DNA of 45,353 bases. Origin: SIG450 sp045658425. GTDB taxonomy: Bacteria > Bacillota > Clostridia > UMGS1840 > HGM11507. Positions 27,104-36,764 of this stretch are shown piece by piece. Each line of letters starts with the position of its first letter. Position 1 is the stretch's first letter. The position numbers were made by a program, and so were the translations under genes. The DNA lies in assembly GCA_045658425.1 (NCBI GenBank), contig JAZOVB010000194.1, positions 1 through 45,353 of the forward strand, given 5' to 3'. The notes under the pieces were generated by a model, which worked only from the letters and a program-made list of their open reading frames with translations, ran no database searches and had not been told where the DNA came from.

Positions 27104-30097
27104 TTATTTATTGTTCTTATCCTGATTGAATTGTTTTGGAGAATTGCCGTACTTTGATTTAAAAGCGTTTGAAAAATACGACAGTGAATTAAATCCTGAC
27201 TCGAAACAGGCAGTTGTCATAGATACATCTGAATTCCTTATAAGATTATAAGCATAATCAAGTTTAACATCCATAATATAATTTTTACAGGATACTCCCA
27301 ATGTTTTAATAAAGAGTACGCTTAAATAATTCTGGGAATAGTTTACTGCATCGGCAACATCTTTTACTGAAATATTATTTTTGAAATTCTTATGTATAAA
27401 AGTCATTGCTTCTTTTACATACTCATTATTGCCTTTTAAATATATATTTTTAGATTTTTCCTTTGCTGCCAATACTCCGATTTCTATAATACAATTAGTA
27501 CACATTAAATCGTTTCTTGCAGTCTTCGGTTTTTCATATTCGGATATAAATATATCAAAAACCTTAATAAGTTTATCATAAGTTTCGGGTGTCAAAGATA
27601 TAAGATAAGGGAAGTTATCTACATCTAAGAAATCTTTCAAATGTTTATCAAAGAATGTGGTTTTAAGTCTCACTCTTTTATAACTTAAATGTTCATCGCC
27701 TTCATATAAAAACAAATGATAATCCGAGGGAGATAAAAGTGCAATATCACCTTTTTTAACTCTGTATTCAATTGAATTTACAACATGTGTTGCACTTCCC
27801 TCGGTAAATAATAAAAATTCGTATTCGTGATGCCAGTGAGGTACTTTAACACCTCTGTCTTTTAAGTTATATTCATCACTCACCCTGTAATAATCAAACA
27901 TTTCAGAACATTTACGCGCTCTTGCTTTTTTATTATCCTGATTATCAATCAAACGTACTTCTTTTTTTATTTCTTCATAAGCATCTTCCAATCTTGATGC
28001 TTTGAGAGCATCGGAAAAAAGCAAGTTTTTATCATAACCAAGAAGCGGATATGTTATTGATCTTAACTTCTCTCTGTATATACTGATATTATCAAATAAA
28101 GTTAGCTTATAATATTTATCAGTTGTTCGTGTATACTCGAAAATATAATACATAAATGCAATCATACAATATCCGTATTGAATTTGCGCAAGATCATCAT
28201 ACCATAATTTTTCTTTATTTATATTTTTAAATAGTTGACTTGTTTTTATATAAATATTTTCAAAAAGTCGCTTAGTATCAGTTAAAGATATTCCGGATTC
28301 TTTTGTATTGCTACTTGAAGAAAATCTGATATGGTTACAGCTTAATCCATCATCCCTTTTTGTCGTTATATCTAAAACAAGCGAACGCCTTACTTTATTG
28401 ATATATTGATAATGCTTTATGTACTTACAGTTTGCACTTGCTTCTTCAAGTTTCTCATAAATTTCTTTCATCGAAGATGCATATTCTTTATATCTGGCAT
28501 AATAGTACTCTGAAAGGACTTCTTCTGAGTTTACATTTACATTCCATAAGAGTTTGCAGTAAAGATAATTATTTATTGCAAACAATCCCCAGTTTCTTGC
28601 GCTAAAATGCATATAATGAAGATGCCTTGACCCATTAGCATAATAATAAGGAATATCATGTGACATTTTATCGGTAAGAATAAAAGGCATATTTGAAAAT
28701 GATGATACATTATAATATTCTCCTATCATCATTTCGCCTTTAAAATACCCTTTAAACCACGGTTTTAAATAATCAATAAGCATTGTGTTTGTTTCTTCGC
28801 AACATTCATCATCAATGTAATGATTATAGCATCTTTCAATTACAAAGAAAATGGTAAGTATTGTATTATAATCAAAGTCGTCAGGAAGCGGTTTATCAGG
28901 TGCTTCCAAAGTTTCGTGATACGCGGGAACAATTATTTTAATTTCTCTGTTTATAATAGCATCTTTTTGTGCTTTTTTTATAGCTTTATCAAGTTTATAG
29001 GCAAACATAAGCTGACGGTATGAAAGCACTTTGTCTTTTCTGCACTCGGGACAATCACACCATGTTCCGTTATCCATTGCCCACAGATTGAAATAATCAA
29101 CAAATTTCCATTCGCCAAAAGCAAGTGCATCTATTAAAAGCTTTATTATTTCATCAGTCCCGTGTTCATTAGAGGTGCAGATATAATCACCTGTGTAATG
29201 AGTAAGAGTTCTTGCCTCTTCATAATCTCTGAAACATCTTCGGACTCCGTCAACTTCAGCATACCATTCAGGATGTGCTTTACCATAAGTAAGAATTTCG
29301 TCATCATTTGTCTTCTTATCATAAAGAGGACTTACAGGATACGGGTCACAGGGTTTTCCCTCTCCTCCAAATTCTTTATGGCAATATGGATATTCGTGAT
29401 TAACATCCATATATTTATAAAAAGTATCATGGCCTCCTGCACTGATATTTAAGCAAAGTTTTTTCATAAATTCAGGAATTTCGAATTCTTTTAAATGAAT
29501 AAAGTTAAGTTTATTATGAAACATCCATAAAAAGAAATCAATGCTTGTATTATTTATAAAGGAACTGAAAGCTCCTCTTGTCTTGAATGAAGGATTTTCA
29601 AAAACTTCAAATTCTGATATTGAGCTTAAATCCTTTCTGTCGCTATAATATGTCCCTGAAATACCGGGAGATACAAATGAAAGACCAAGCCTTTCCATAT
29701 ATGAGGATACTGCATTTCTTGTTCCCTCAAAATCATCGCCATAAAGGAAAATGTATTTTTTATCTCTGACCGTTTTACCCGTCATTTTATATCCGCCTTT
29801 TTCAAAAGTAGCCTCAGGAAGATAAAGTGAATATTTACTTAAAATATAATCACAGTTTTCTCTTCCGATAACCACATATATATCAGATAAAATATCATCA
29901 TTAAAAAGAGATATATCACATATTTCTACTGTATCTTTTTTTACATTTTCTATATTTTCTTTAAAATCATAGGCTAAAAAACACTCTATACATTCCCTGG
30001 CTTTATCAAGAGTTCTCCAGTTAACTTCCTTTTCACCTTTGGATGCCGTATATGTATCAGAAAAATTTCCTTTTGAAACTATAACTGTATATTTCAT
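27104..30097 (-). CDS. Fusion of a DUF4838 domain and an AraC-type regulator
   Basis: A single 997-residue open reading frame without a signal peptide. Residues about 1-695 align end to end with the 699-residue DUF4838 protein at 12434-14533, sharing WCDCPEC, PAYHETLEAPDKPLPDDF and EYYNVSSFSNMPFIL. Residues about 715-990 are a complete AraC regulator: a cupin-like domain with PHWHHEYEFLLFTEG (about 727-741), then two HTH motifs including VKDVADAVNYSQNYLSVLF (about 907-925) and the terminal FKSKYGNSPKQF. It is the first gene of the operon for two surface proteins, a lyase-like protein and a binding protein. GAGGTG lies 7 bases before the ATG. I infer that the DUF4838 part senses or processes an oligosaccharide and the AraC part binds DNA. 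Confidence 0.85.
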   Translation of the reverse strand: MKYTVIVSKGNFSDTYTASKGEKEVNWRTLDKARECIECFLAYDFKENIENVKKDTVEICDISLFNDDILSDIYVVIGRENCDYILSKYSLYLPEATFEKGGYKMTGKTVRDKKYIFLYGDDFEGTRNAVSSYMERLGLSFVSPGISGTYYSDRKDLSSISEFEVFENPSFKTRGAFSSFINNTSIDFFLWMFHNKLNFIHLKEFEIPEFMKKLCLNISAGGHDTFYKYMDVNHEYPYCHKEFGGEGKPCDPYPVSPLYDKKTNDDEILTYGKAHPEWYAEVDGVRRCFRDYEEARTLTHYTGDYICTSNEHGTDEIIKLLIDALAFGEWKFVDYFNLWAMDNGTWCDCPECRKDKVLSYRQLMFAYKLDKAIKKAQKDAIINREIKIIVPAYHETLEAPDKPLPDDFDYNTILTIFFVIERCYNHYIDDECCEETNTMLIDYLKPWFKGYFKGEMMIGEYYNVSSFSNMPFILTDKMSHDIPYYYANGSRHLHYMHFSARNWGLFAINNYLYCKLLWNVNVNSEEVLSEYYYARYKEYASSMKEIYEKLEEASANCKYIKHYQYINKVRRSLVLDITTKRDDGLSCNHIRFSSSSNTKESGISLTDTKRLFENIYIKTSQLFKNINKEKLWYDDLAQIQYGYCMIAFMYYIFEYTRTTDKYYKLTLFDNISIYREKLRSITYPLLGYDKNLLFSDALKASRLEDAYEEIKKEVRLIDNQDNKKARARKCSEMFDYYRVSDEYNLKDRGVKVPHWHHEYEFLLFTEGSATHVVNSIEYRVKKGDIALLSPSDYHLFLYEGDEHLSYKRVRLKTTFFDKHLKDFLDVDNFPYLISLTPETYDKLIKVFDIFISEYEKPKTARNDLMCTNCIIEIGVLAAKEKSKNIYLKGNNEYVKEAMTFIHKNFKNNISVKDVADAVNYSQNYLSVLFIKTLGVSCKNYIMDVKLDYAYNLIRNSDVSMTTACFESGFNSLSYFSNAFKSKYGNSPKQFNQDKNNK

Positions 30098-30221
30098 TTA
30101 TTTTCACCTCGCCAAAATTCTTATAGAAACATCGCACTAATGTCTAATTTTATATTACCATAAACTATGTTTTTCTGACTTACAAAAAAGTGTAAATAAT
30201 TTGCCATAATTCTTTTTATGC

Positions 30222-30255
30222 AAAATGCGGTGCTTAAAATAAAGCACCGCATTTT
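30222..30255. terminator. Intrinsic terminator after the AraC gene at 30260
   Basis: AAAATGCGGTGCTT (30222-30235) and AAGCACCGCATTTT (30242-30255) form a 14-base-pair stem with a 6-base loop and T/A flanks. It separates the upstream unit from the DUF4838-AraC operon. Confidence 0.85.
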
Positions 30256-30259
30256 TATA

Positions 30260-31051
30260 TTATATTACTTTATTAACATTTCTTATCCCTTTAGGCGATA
30301 TACCAAACCGTTCTTTAAAAAGAGTTGAAAAATACTGAGAAGAATTAAATCCCGATTCATAACATATATCAGTAAAAGACATACTGGTACATTTTGCAAG
30401 TTTCATAGAATAATTAAGTCGTATATTCTTTAAAAAATCTTTAAAATGAATATTCATACTCTCATAAAAGAACGCACCAAAAGCCTGATAGGAAATATCC
30501 GCATAATCTGCCACATCTTCTTTTGACATTTCCGATCTGAAATTTTCATAAATATATACAACTGCTCTTCGTATTTTTTCACTGCTTTTATTCTTAGCAG
30601 TCATATTTGAAAGAACACATATTATCAACTGCTCAATAATACTTTTGGTAAAAATCAATTCATAATCGTCAGTTGTTTTATCGTATTCATCACAAACAAA
30701 ACTATACAAAGAATCAATAATTTTCAAATCATCTATAACATCAATTTTGTCAGGAAAGGAATCTATCGCAACAATTTCCCCCATATCCGATTTAAAAAAA
30801 TCAAAGGAAAATTCAATTTTAACCATACTTGTAAAGGTATCAGGAGAAATAAGAAAATAATCGGTAAAGGATGCGGCAAAAAATGAATTCTTTTCATAAC
30901 TGTATTCCTTGTCGTTTATCACTACCTTGCCCAACCCATCTTTTATATACAGTATGTACATATCAAGAGTATCTAAAAAAGATACCGTTGTAGCCGTTTC
31001 GCTTAAGGTCATTTTAATTTTCCCATCATCAAAAATCAGTTTATTTTCCAT
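30260..31051 (-). CDS. AraC-family transcriptional regulator
   Basis: 263 residues. An N-terminal cupin-like domain covers about residues 1-130 (LGKVVINDKEYSYEKNSFFA). The C-terminal double HTH covers about 165-260: SKEDVADYADISYQAFGAFF, then FTDICYESGFNSSQYFSTLF and FKERFGISPKG. AGGAGGGGG lies 6 bases before the ATG. It is co-transcribed with the heparinase-like gene ending at 31089, with 37 bases between them. It probably controls this unit or the neighbouring operon beginning at 30097, whose promoter must lie in the 162-base gap that follows. Confidence 0.85.
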   Translation of the reverse strand: MENKLIFDDGKIKMTLSETATTVSFLDTLDMYILYIKDGLGKVVINDKEYSYEKNSFFAASFTDYFLISPDTFTSMVKIEFSFDFFKSDMGEIVAIDSFPDKIDVIDDLKIIDSLYSFVCDEYDKTTDDYELIFTKSIIEQLIICVLSNMTAKNKSSEKIRRAVVYIYENFRSEMSKEDVADYADISYQAFGAFFYESMNIHFKDFLKNIRLNYSMKLAKCTSMSFTDICYESGFNSSQYFSTLFKERFGISPKGIRNVNKVI

Positions 31052-31088
31052 AAATCCCCCTCCTTACTGACTGGTATCAAATAAAATA

Positions 31089-34000
31089 CTATTCATTCAC
31101 CTCATAAATCGTTAAAGGATAACTGTTAAAATTCCCGAAATTACGGACATAGTCTACACATACAGTTCCATATTTAACAGTTTCATAACCATCCTCATTA
31201 ACAACAACATAAGTTCTTATACTGTACGGTGTAAAATTTAAAATTCCTTTTCCGTAAACTTTTATCCCAAACGAAAGCACACCATCTTTACTTATTACAA
31301 AATTCTTATCTTCCACAGATACTTTATGTACTCCATTTTGCCCGATTTCAGGTTCACATACTCCTTTTGCAAAGACCATACCGTAATCTAAAACTGTTGC
31401 ATTATTTAAAAGTCCGGATATTCTTCCAAAAGTAAGAAATGCATTTTCACTCTCAAGACTGCCAAAACCAAAATAAAATTTTGTTGAATTATTTGGTATT
31501 GCTGAAGCTGCAGGTGTTTTAGTTAAAGTATATTCTCCGTTTGCACCTTCGAAATAAGCGATACCTTCAGTTTCTGAAACGCTTGTTCTTCCTTTATACA
31601 CACCGTCTTTATATATGTACCACATTCCGCTGCTTAAGTCGGCTACACTTATATTATAACTGCCCGCATCGGAAATTGCAAACGAAATATCATTGGAAAT
31701 TCTATCCTTAGTTTTTCCAAACAAAACAACTCTGTCATAAATTTGGACACCATAATGATAAAGTAAATTTTCGATAAGCGTTGCAGTAAGAGGCTCAAAT
31801 TGTGAGTCTGCATCAGAAACTTGTAAAACATTTAAGAAATAACTTAATTTATTACTTCCATTATCAGTGATTTCAGTTCTTATTCCTCCACCCTCATTAA
31901 CCGATGTGTTTACCCCAACATATTTACTTCTTAAATTTACAGTATCACTTATAATATAATCATCCTGATTTTCTCCGACCTTTGTTATCTTTGCATTTTT
32001 GGGAAGCAAAGTATCATTTATAAGTTTACCATTATAGCTGTAGCCTTTAACGATTGAAGACGGTGCAACATTTTTTTCTGAACGAGTAAGTGTTACCCTC
32101 TTGCTTTTTTCGTCAATCTGGGGAGCATTTACCCCGTGAAGAAGAAATGTTTTCTTATATGATGCGTCTTTTGATACAATATGGTCAAAAACAATAAGTG
32201 CCCCGGGATGTTCTTTATTTTTAAAGTTCAAGAACATAAAGCTTCTTTCGTACGCTGATACAGTATTATCAGGATATGCACCTGATAAGTCACCTTTTAA
32301 GTATGTATAATCAGGATCGTTAACCTCTTTCTCCTGACCGTATGCAAGAACTTTTGAGGTGTTTAGCAATTCATCCGTTTTTAAATCTTCTGGATTATCA
32401 GGATAAACATTTGCACCTTTTGAATTTGACTTCTGCCCGCCTTTATTTAATGAAAAACCATTTTTTGAAGCATCCCAGTCATTAACAAACTCGGTATCAG
32501 GAGTATTTGGATTTTCAATAAGCATACAGTTATGTGCAATCGTCTGCCTGTAATATGCCTGATGATATGTTCCTCCAAAATAATTTTCGTAATATGTGTT
32601 TCCTGTTTCATTTGATAGCGCTTGGGCATTTTCTTCTGTAAGTGCCTGATAGTATCCTGAATCGGTCGCGAGATTACCTTTATAATAAATCTGGAATCCA
32701 CCTGCATCAAGATGGTTATGGTCAGAAATATTCAGAGGATTAATTTTCATACTTACAACCATTGCATCTTCTCCCCATCCTGTTCGTGCTATATATGCTC
32801 CGCCGGGATAAGGGAAATATTTTGAATAAGAAAGAGTATTCAAATCTTCTTTTTCTAAGGTTATATCATTGGCAATAATACTTTCAATATGGTCATCATA
32901 TATATCATAACCCCAATAATTTTCTACATTAAAAGAAAGCAGTTTATCCGAGTACGATTTTAAATATCCATCAGAAAACATTGAGCCTATGCCGTGTGAC
33001 ATATAAGCAGGATTATATCTTTTAAGTCCTCCGTAGGCAACATTTTCCCTGCCATCACCGTCTTCTAAAAAATATCCATCTCCTCTTTCTGCATAGATAT
33101 ACCAGTATGGCATATACTGATATTCGTTGGTTTCCCATATATTCTCTACACCAAGAGCTTTATATAAAAGTGCACAGGCAATATCATTTTTGCCTCTATG
33201 CACACCGTAATCTGTACCAAAAAGGCTTTTATGTGCATCAAAATATACTTTTCTTGGTCCTATATACTCATCTTCAATTCTTCCTGCTGTAATATTATAT
33301 ACATCAGGATACTCGTCATAGACTGCAATACCAAGAGCCAAACAATCTCTTAAAAGTGTGTTTTCCGAGCCGTGACCTCCCCAACCATTCTGATTAACAG
33401 GAGGCCAACCCATTTCTGAATATAAGGATAAAAATTCAAGGGCTTTTTCAATTATAAACTCTTTAGTTTCTTTATCATCTTTTATAAGGTCATAACACCA
33501 GTCATACACAAGTGCCGAGGTATAGATAAGATTTCCCATGCTTCCATAATCTTCGGAAGATGCAAACTTCACTGTAGAAAATCTGTTTTTAATAAGGGAA
33601 ACGGCAAGATTTCCTTTTTCTTTGTCCTGATTCACAAGATATTCAAAAGCAAGACTTTTTATAACTTTATAATCTTCCTTACGATATATAGAAGAATTTT
33701 TATCAATGAGATTAACTCTTCCAAGAAAATAATTATGTAGTTTTATAAAATTTTTGTTATCAGGATAACTTTCAGGGGCTGCCATTACAGTTTTTACTTT
33801 TTGTAAAATTTCAGGGTTTACAAGTACCCTTGGATGAGATTTATCTTCAAGGGAAATCTCTGGTTCACTATATGGTGAGCCTTCCCATACAAGCGTCTTC
33901 GAACTGTTTGTAATTTTAATGTGAGAAATTTCAGTATGAAGCTCTCTTCCCCTTAAATTAAGAATATGCTTTCCCGGACTTAAGGTTGCTGATTTTACTC

Positions 34001-34424
34001 TTATCCAGGAATAATTTACCCCAATATCTTCCATACTTGAATTAGTATAATCTTTACCAAGAACTGAATCAAAAGAAACAAAAATTGAATCAGATGAATA
34101 CTTATGAGAAATATCTCCGCTTTCAATTTTACTTCTTATCCACACATATACGCTGTCTTCTTTTTCAAGTGTAAACGAAACACTTAAGTGAGGCTCATAT
34201 TCAACTTCATCTTCCAGTTTGACAGTTAAAACTTCTTTTGGAAAAGTCAAAGAAAAATAGGAGCCAAGTGAGTCTGAGTTGCTTTTTTTATTAAGATTTT
34301 TACTTGGATTACACTTTTCGTCGCACACATTAACATCTAATACAAGTATGTTATCAGAAGCTGCAACTAAAACAAGAGACAATGTAAATGTTAAACACAA
34401 AAAAAACAATATAATTTTTCTCAT
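31089..34424 (-). CDS. Secreted heparinase II/III-like protein
   Basis: An 1111-residue exported protein with signal peptide at about 1-23. A carbohydrate-binding-like beta-sandwich lies at about 40-180. The heparinase II/III-like region starts near 196 (HPRVLVNPEI) and contains GWGGHGSENTLLRD (about 350), SDHNHLDAGGFQIYYKG (about 568-584) and TIAHNCMLI (about 632). It matches the catalytic core of the 1587-residue protein but lacks that protein's GLUG, stalk and discoidin parts. A C-terminal module (about 985-1111; DYGMVFAKG...GIKVYG) resembles the end of the GLUG protein at 34562. Lyase activity is the family expectation. No wall-binding domain is evident. Confidence 0.83.
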   Translation of the reverse strand: MRKIILFFLCLTFTLSLVLVAASDNILVLDVNVCDEKCNPSKNLNKKSNSDSLGSYFSLTFPKEVLTVKLEDEVEYEPHLSVSFTLEKEDSVYVWIRSKIESGDISHKYSSDSIFVSFDSVLGKDYTNSSMEDIGVNYSWIRVKSATLSPGKHILNLRGRELHTEISHIKITNSSKTLVWEGSPYSEPEISLEDKSHPRVLVNPEILQKVKTVMAAPESYPDNKNFIKLHNYFLGRVNLIDKNSSIYRKEDYKVIKSLAFEYLVNQDKEKGNLAVSLIKNRFSTVKFASSEDYGSMGNLIYTSALVYDWCYDLIKDDKETKEFIIEKALEFLSLYSEMGWPPVNQNGWGGHGSENTLLRDCLALGIAVYDEYPDVYNITAGRIEDEYIGPRKVYFDAHKSLFGTDYGVHRGKNDIACALLYKALGVENIWETNEYQYMPYWYIYAERGDGYFLEDGDGRENVAYGGLKRYNPAYMSHGIGSMFSDGYLKSYSDKLLSFNVENYWGYDIYDDHIESIIANDITLEKEDLNTLSYSKYFPYPGGAYIARTGWGEDAMVVSMKINPLNISDHNHLDAGGFQIYYKGNLATDSGYYQALTEENAQALSNETGNTYYENYFGGTYHQAYYRQTIAHNCMLIENPNTPDTEFVNDWDASKNGFSLNKGGQKSNSKGANVYPDNPEDLKTDELLNTSKVLAYGQEKEVNDPDYTYLKGDLSGAYPDNTVSAYERSFMFLNFKNKEHPGALIVFDHIVSKDASYKKTFLLHGVNAPQIDEKSKRVTLTRSEKNVAPSSIVKGYSYNGKLINDTLLPKNAKITKVGENQDDYIISDTVNLRSKYVGVNTSVNEGGGIRTEITDNGSNKLSYFLNVLQVSDADSQFEPLTATLIENLLYHYGVQIYDRVVLFGKTKDRISNDISFAISDAGSYNISVADLSSGMWYIYKDGVYKGRTSVSETEGIAYFEGANGEYTLTKTPAASAIPNNSTKFYFGFGSLESENAFLTFGRISGLLNNATVLDYGMVFAKGVCEPEIGQNGVHKVSVEDKNFVISKDGVLSFGIKVYGKGILNFTPYSIRTYVVVNEDGYETVKYGTVCVDYVRNFGNFNSYPLTIYEVNE

Positions 34425-34449
34425 AACAACACCTTTTTTATAGTAAAAT

Positions 34450-34535
34450 TGTTAAAATTTAGGGGTAAATGCCCACATCAATCCATATATCAGAACTGAC
34501 ACAGGGCATCGACCCCTACAACATAAATTTTAATT
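34450..34535. repeat. REP/MITE-like palindromic intergenic element
   Basis: TAGGGGTAAATGCCC (34460-34474) pairs with GGGCATCGACCCCTA (34504-34518) except for two central bases. AT-rich TTAAAATTTA tracts extend the symmetry outward. Elements with GTAGGGGTCGATGCCC-type ends are scattered in many Clostridia genomes, so this may be a dispersed repeat rather than a terminator. Confidence 0.55.
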
Positions 34536-34561
34536 TATTTAAGTGTTAACTTTATATAGCA

Positions 34562-36745
34562 TTATTCATTGACAGTCATAACAGAACCGTAACAAACTGT
34601 TCCATCTGCATATTCTACATAAGGTACGCAGTAATATGTTTTATCGTTTGTTATTAAATTACCATAAAGTTTAATCCCGTACTGTCCTTTTTCATTAGCA
34701 CCTTTTGTACCTTCTCCTAAGTTAGCGGAGAATTTTCTTAAAGAAGTGTTATTTAAAGTAAAGTCATCTGTTTCTTCAAAAGATAAAAGCATACCAAAGT
34801 CAACTGCATCATTACCGGTAACTACTCCAAAACTTGCAAAAGCATATACTTCGAAAGTTTCTGCATCAACCGTAGTAAATAACTGAGATGCACTTGTTGT
34901 TCCTTCTTCTACAGGAATTAACGCGTATACAACCGAAACTTCAGCATCATCGCTTATTACTATTTCATACACATTGTTTATACCTTCACAAGCTACTCCA
35001 TCAGCTGTTACACTTTCAACTTCATAACCATCTTCAGGATCAAGTGCAAGGGTATATGTTTTTCCTTTTTCAACATAAGTTTCAGTTGCTTTTAATGCTT
35101 CGCCGTTTGCGCCGTTTGTAAGAGTAACTACATAATATTCTTTATCTGTTCCGTCTGCATTTTTAGGAAGATTGTTCTTAAGAATTGGATAATTTCCTTC
35201 ACAAGCTACCCAGATTTCAGAGTCAAAGCCTTCAGGTAATCTTTCAAAGCCAGCTTGTGTAGCGTCAGCTAATATACCTACATCAACAGATGTTTCTATT
35301 TCTCCATTATTAAATATATCAATATCGTTCATAACATATTCTTCACCAGCTGCGCTATATACATATTCTACAACGGCTGAACCATTAACGCCCTTTGATA
35401 CCTGACGAGCAACAGCATAACATTGCTCTTCTGTTCCGGTTGTAACAGCTCCGGCATTATATACTGACGATATCTTCTGTGTTAAAGCTGATTTATTATC
35501 AGTATATCCGACAACATAAGCTACACCGCCGGTGGCAGCATTTATACCGTGAATTGCACCGGTATTATAGCAATTTGTGATTTCAACTTCTATATTGCTA
35601 AGGTCTTCTGAATTTCTGTTTCCTATAATACCTGCAACATTATTTTTTGCAGTAACGCTTCCAGTGTTATAGCACTGATCAATTTTTCCTTTGAAAGCAC
35701 CTGCTATACCACCTACCAATAAACTTTCTTCGCCACCTGTAACATTTCCTGTATTTGCACATTTTATAATTGTAGCATTACCATTATGAGCGCCAAGAAT
35801 ACCACCTATATGACGGTCTGTTCCTGAAACTAAACCTGTGTTCACTGAACCGGAAATAGAGATATCGCCTGAGCCTGCTGTTACATATCCACCGGCAATA
35901 CCACCAATAAATTTAGTACCTGATACAGAGCCTTTATTTACACAATCGGTAATTGTAGCATTACCTCTTGTTAACCCAACAATACCACCAACACTTGCAT
36001 TTGCACCGGTACTGATAGTACCTTCATTCACACAGCCTGTGATTGTAACTGTTGAATTGGCATAAGGACCTGAATATATACCACCACATCCGGTAGATGC
36101 TGACATATTACCATAGTTTACACAGTTCTCTATTGTAATAACGTCACTTGCGTTTCTTGTACCTCCAAGTATACCTCCGGCAAATGATGTTGAACCACCT
36201 GCTGAGAAATCACCATAGTTCACGCAATCAGAAATTGTAATTGTTGTTCCACTGTTGGTAGCACCAATTATACCCATTGAGTTACCACCGGTATTTACAC
36301 AGGAAATATAGTTTGTAATACCTGACACGGTTACATTTTTAGCTTTTATTTCTTTAACAAGTATACCCTGATAGCTTGATGCAAAGGTATATTCAGTATT
36401 TTCGTATGGCTTTAAGTTAAGGTTTGAAACTGTAACATTTGCTGCAATAGCTGAAAACATCGGCAAAGTTTTTAAGGTAACATCAACGCCACCTTCTTTA
36501 CCAATAAGATTACAGTTAAGCGTTGCACCTGTAGCCCCTATTTCAATATCGCCATCAAGATAAATGGTTTTACCGACTACATTATATGTCGAGAACTGTT
36601 GTGTCCATCCACCTTGTGTTAAAATTCTTACAGTATTATCGTCAACAATAATATAGTCAGTACCTTCTGTTGCCGCCATAGCAGGAAGCTGAACAAGTGA
36701 TAAAACCATCATTAAAATTATTGCTATTGATAAAAATCTTTTCAT
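34562..36745 (-). CDS. Secreted GLUG-repeat surface protein
   Basis: About 727 residues. Signal peptide at about 1-24 (LVQLPAMAA). Residues about 105-430 hold at least ten GLUG-like units of the pattern GGIxGxxxxxxTITDCVNxGxVS, predicting a right-handed beta-helix. A bacterial-repeat-like beta domain follows (TLALDPEDGYEVESVTADG, about 555-600). The last about 110 residues (VDFGMLLSFE ... YGIKLYGNL) resemble the C-terminus of the heparinase-like protein at 31089. I chose ATG 36745 because AAAGGAAGG precedes it; an ATG at 36781 lies inside the small upstream gene. No enzyme motif is seen; a glycan-binding surface role is inferred. Confidence 0.75.
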   Translation of the reverse strand: MKRFLSIAIILMMVLSLVQLPAMAATEGTDYIIVDDNTVRILTQGGWTQQFSTYNVVGKTIYLDGDIEIGATGATLNCNLIGKEGGVDVTLKTLPMFSAIAANVTVSNLNLKPYENTEYTFASSYQGILVKEIKAKNVTVSGITNYISCVNTGGNSMGIIGATNSGTTITISDCVNYGDFSAGGSTSFAGGILGGTRNASDVITIENCVNYGNMSASTGCGGIYSGPYANSTVTITGCVNEGTISTGANASVGGIVGLTRGNATITDCVNKGSVSGTKFIGGIAGGYVTAGSGDISISGSVNTGLVSGTDRHIGGILGAHNGNATIIKCANTGNVTGGEESLLVGGIAGAFKGKIDQCYNTGSVTAKNNVAGIIGNRNSEDLSNIEVEITNCYNTGAIHGINAATGGVAYVVGYTDNKSALTQKISSVYNAGAVTTGTEEQCYAVARQVSKGVNGSAVVEYVYSAAGEEYVMNDIDIFNNGEIETSVDVGILADATQAGFERLPEGFDSEIWVACEGNYPILKNNLPKNADGTDKEYYVVTLTNGANGEALKATETYVEKGKTYTLALDPEDGYEVESVTADGVACEGINNVYEIVISDDAEVSVVYALIPVEEGTTSASQLFTTVDAETFEVYAFASFGVVTGNDAVDFGMLLSFEETDDFTLNNTSLRKFSANLGEGTKGANEKGQYGIKLYGNLITNDKTYYCVPYVEYADGTVCYGSVMTVNE

Positions 36746-36764
36746 AATTTTCTTCCTTCCTTTC

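Noticed and set aside
16289..34424. Calling the two lyase-like proteins heparin lyases
   Set aside because: The fold family covers several substrates, no sulfatase or GH88 is present, and specificity cannot be read from the motifs.
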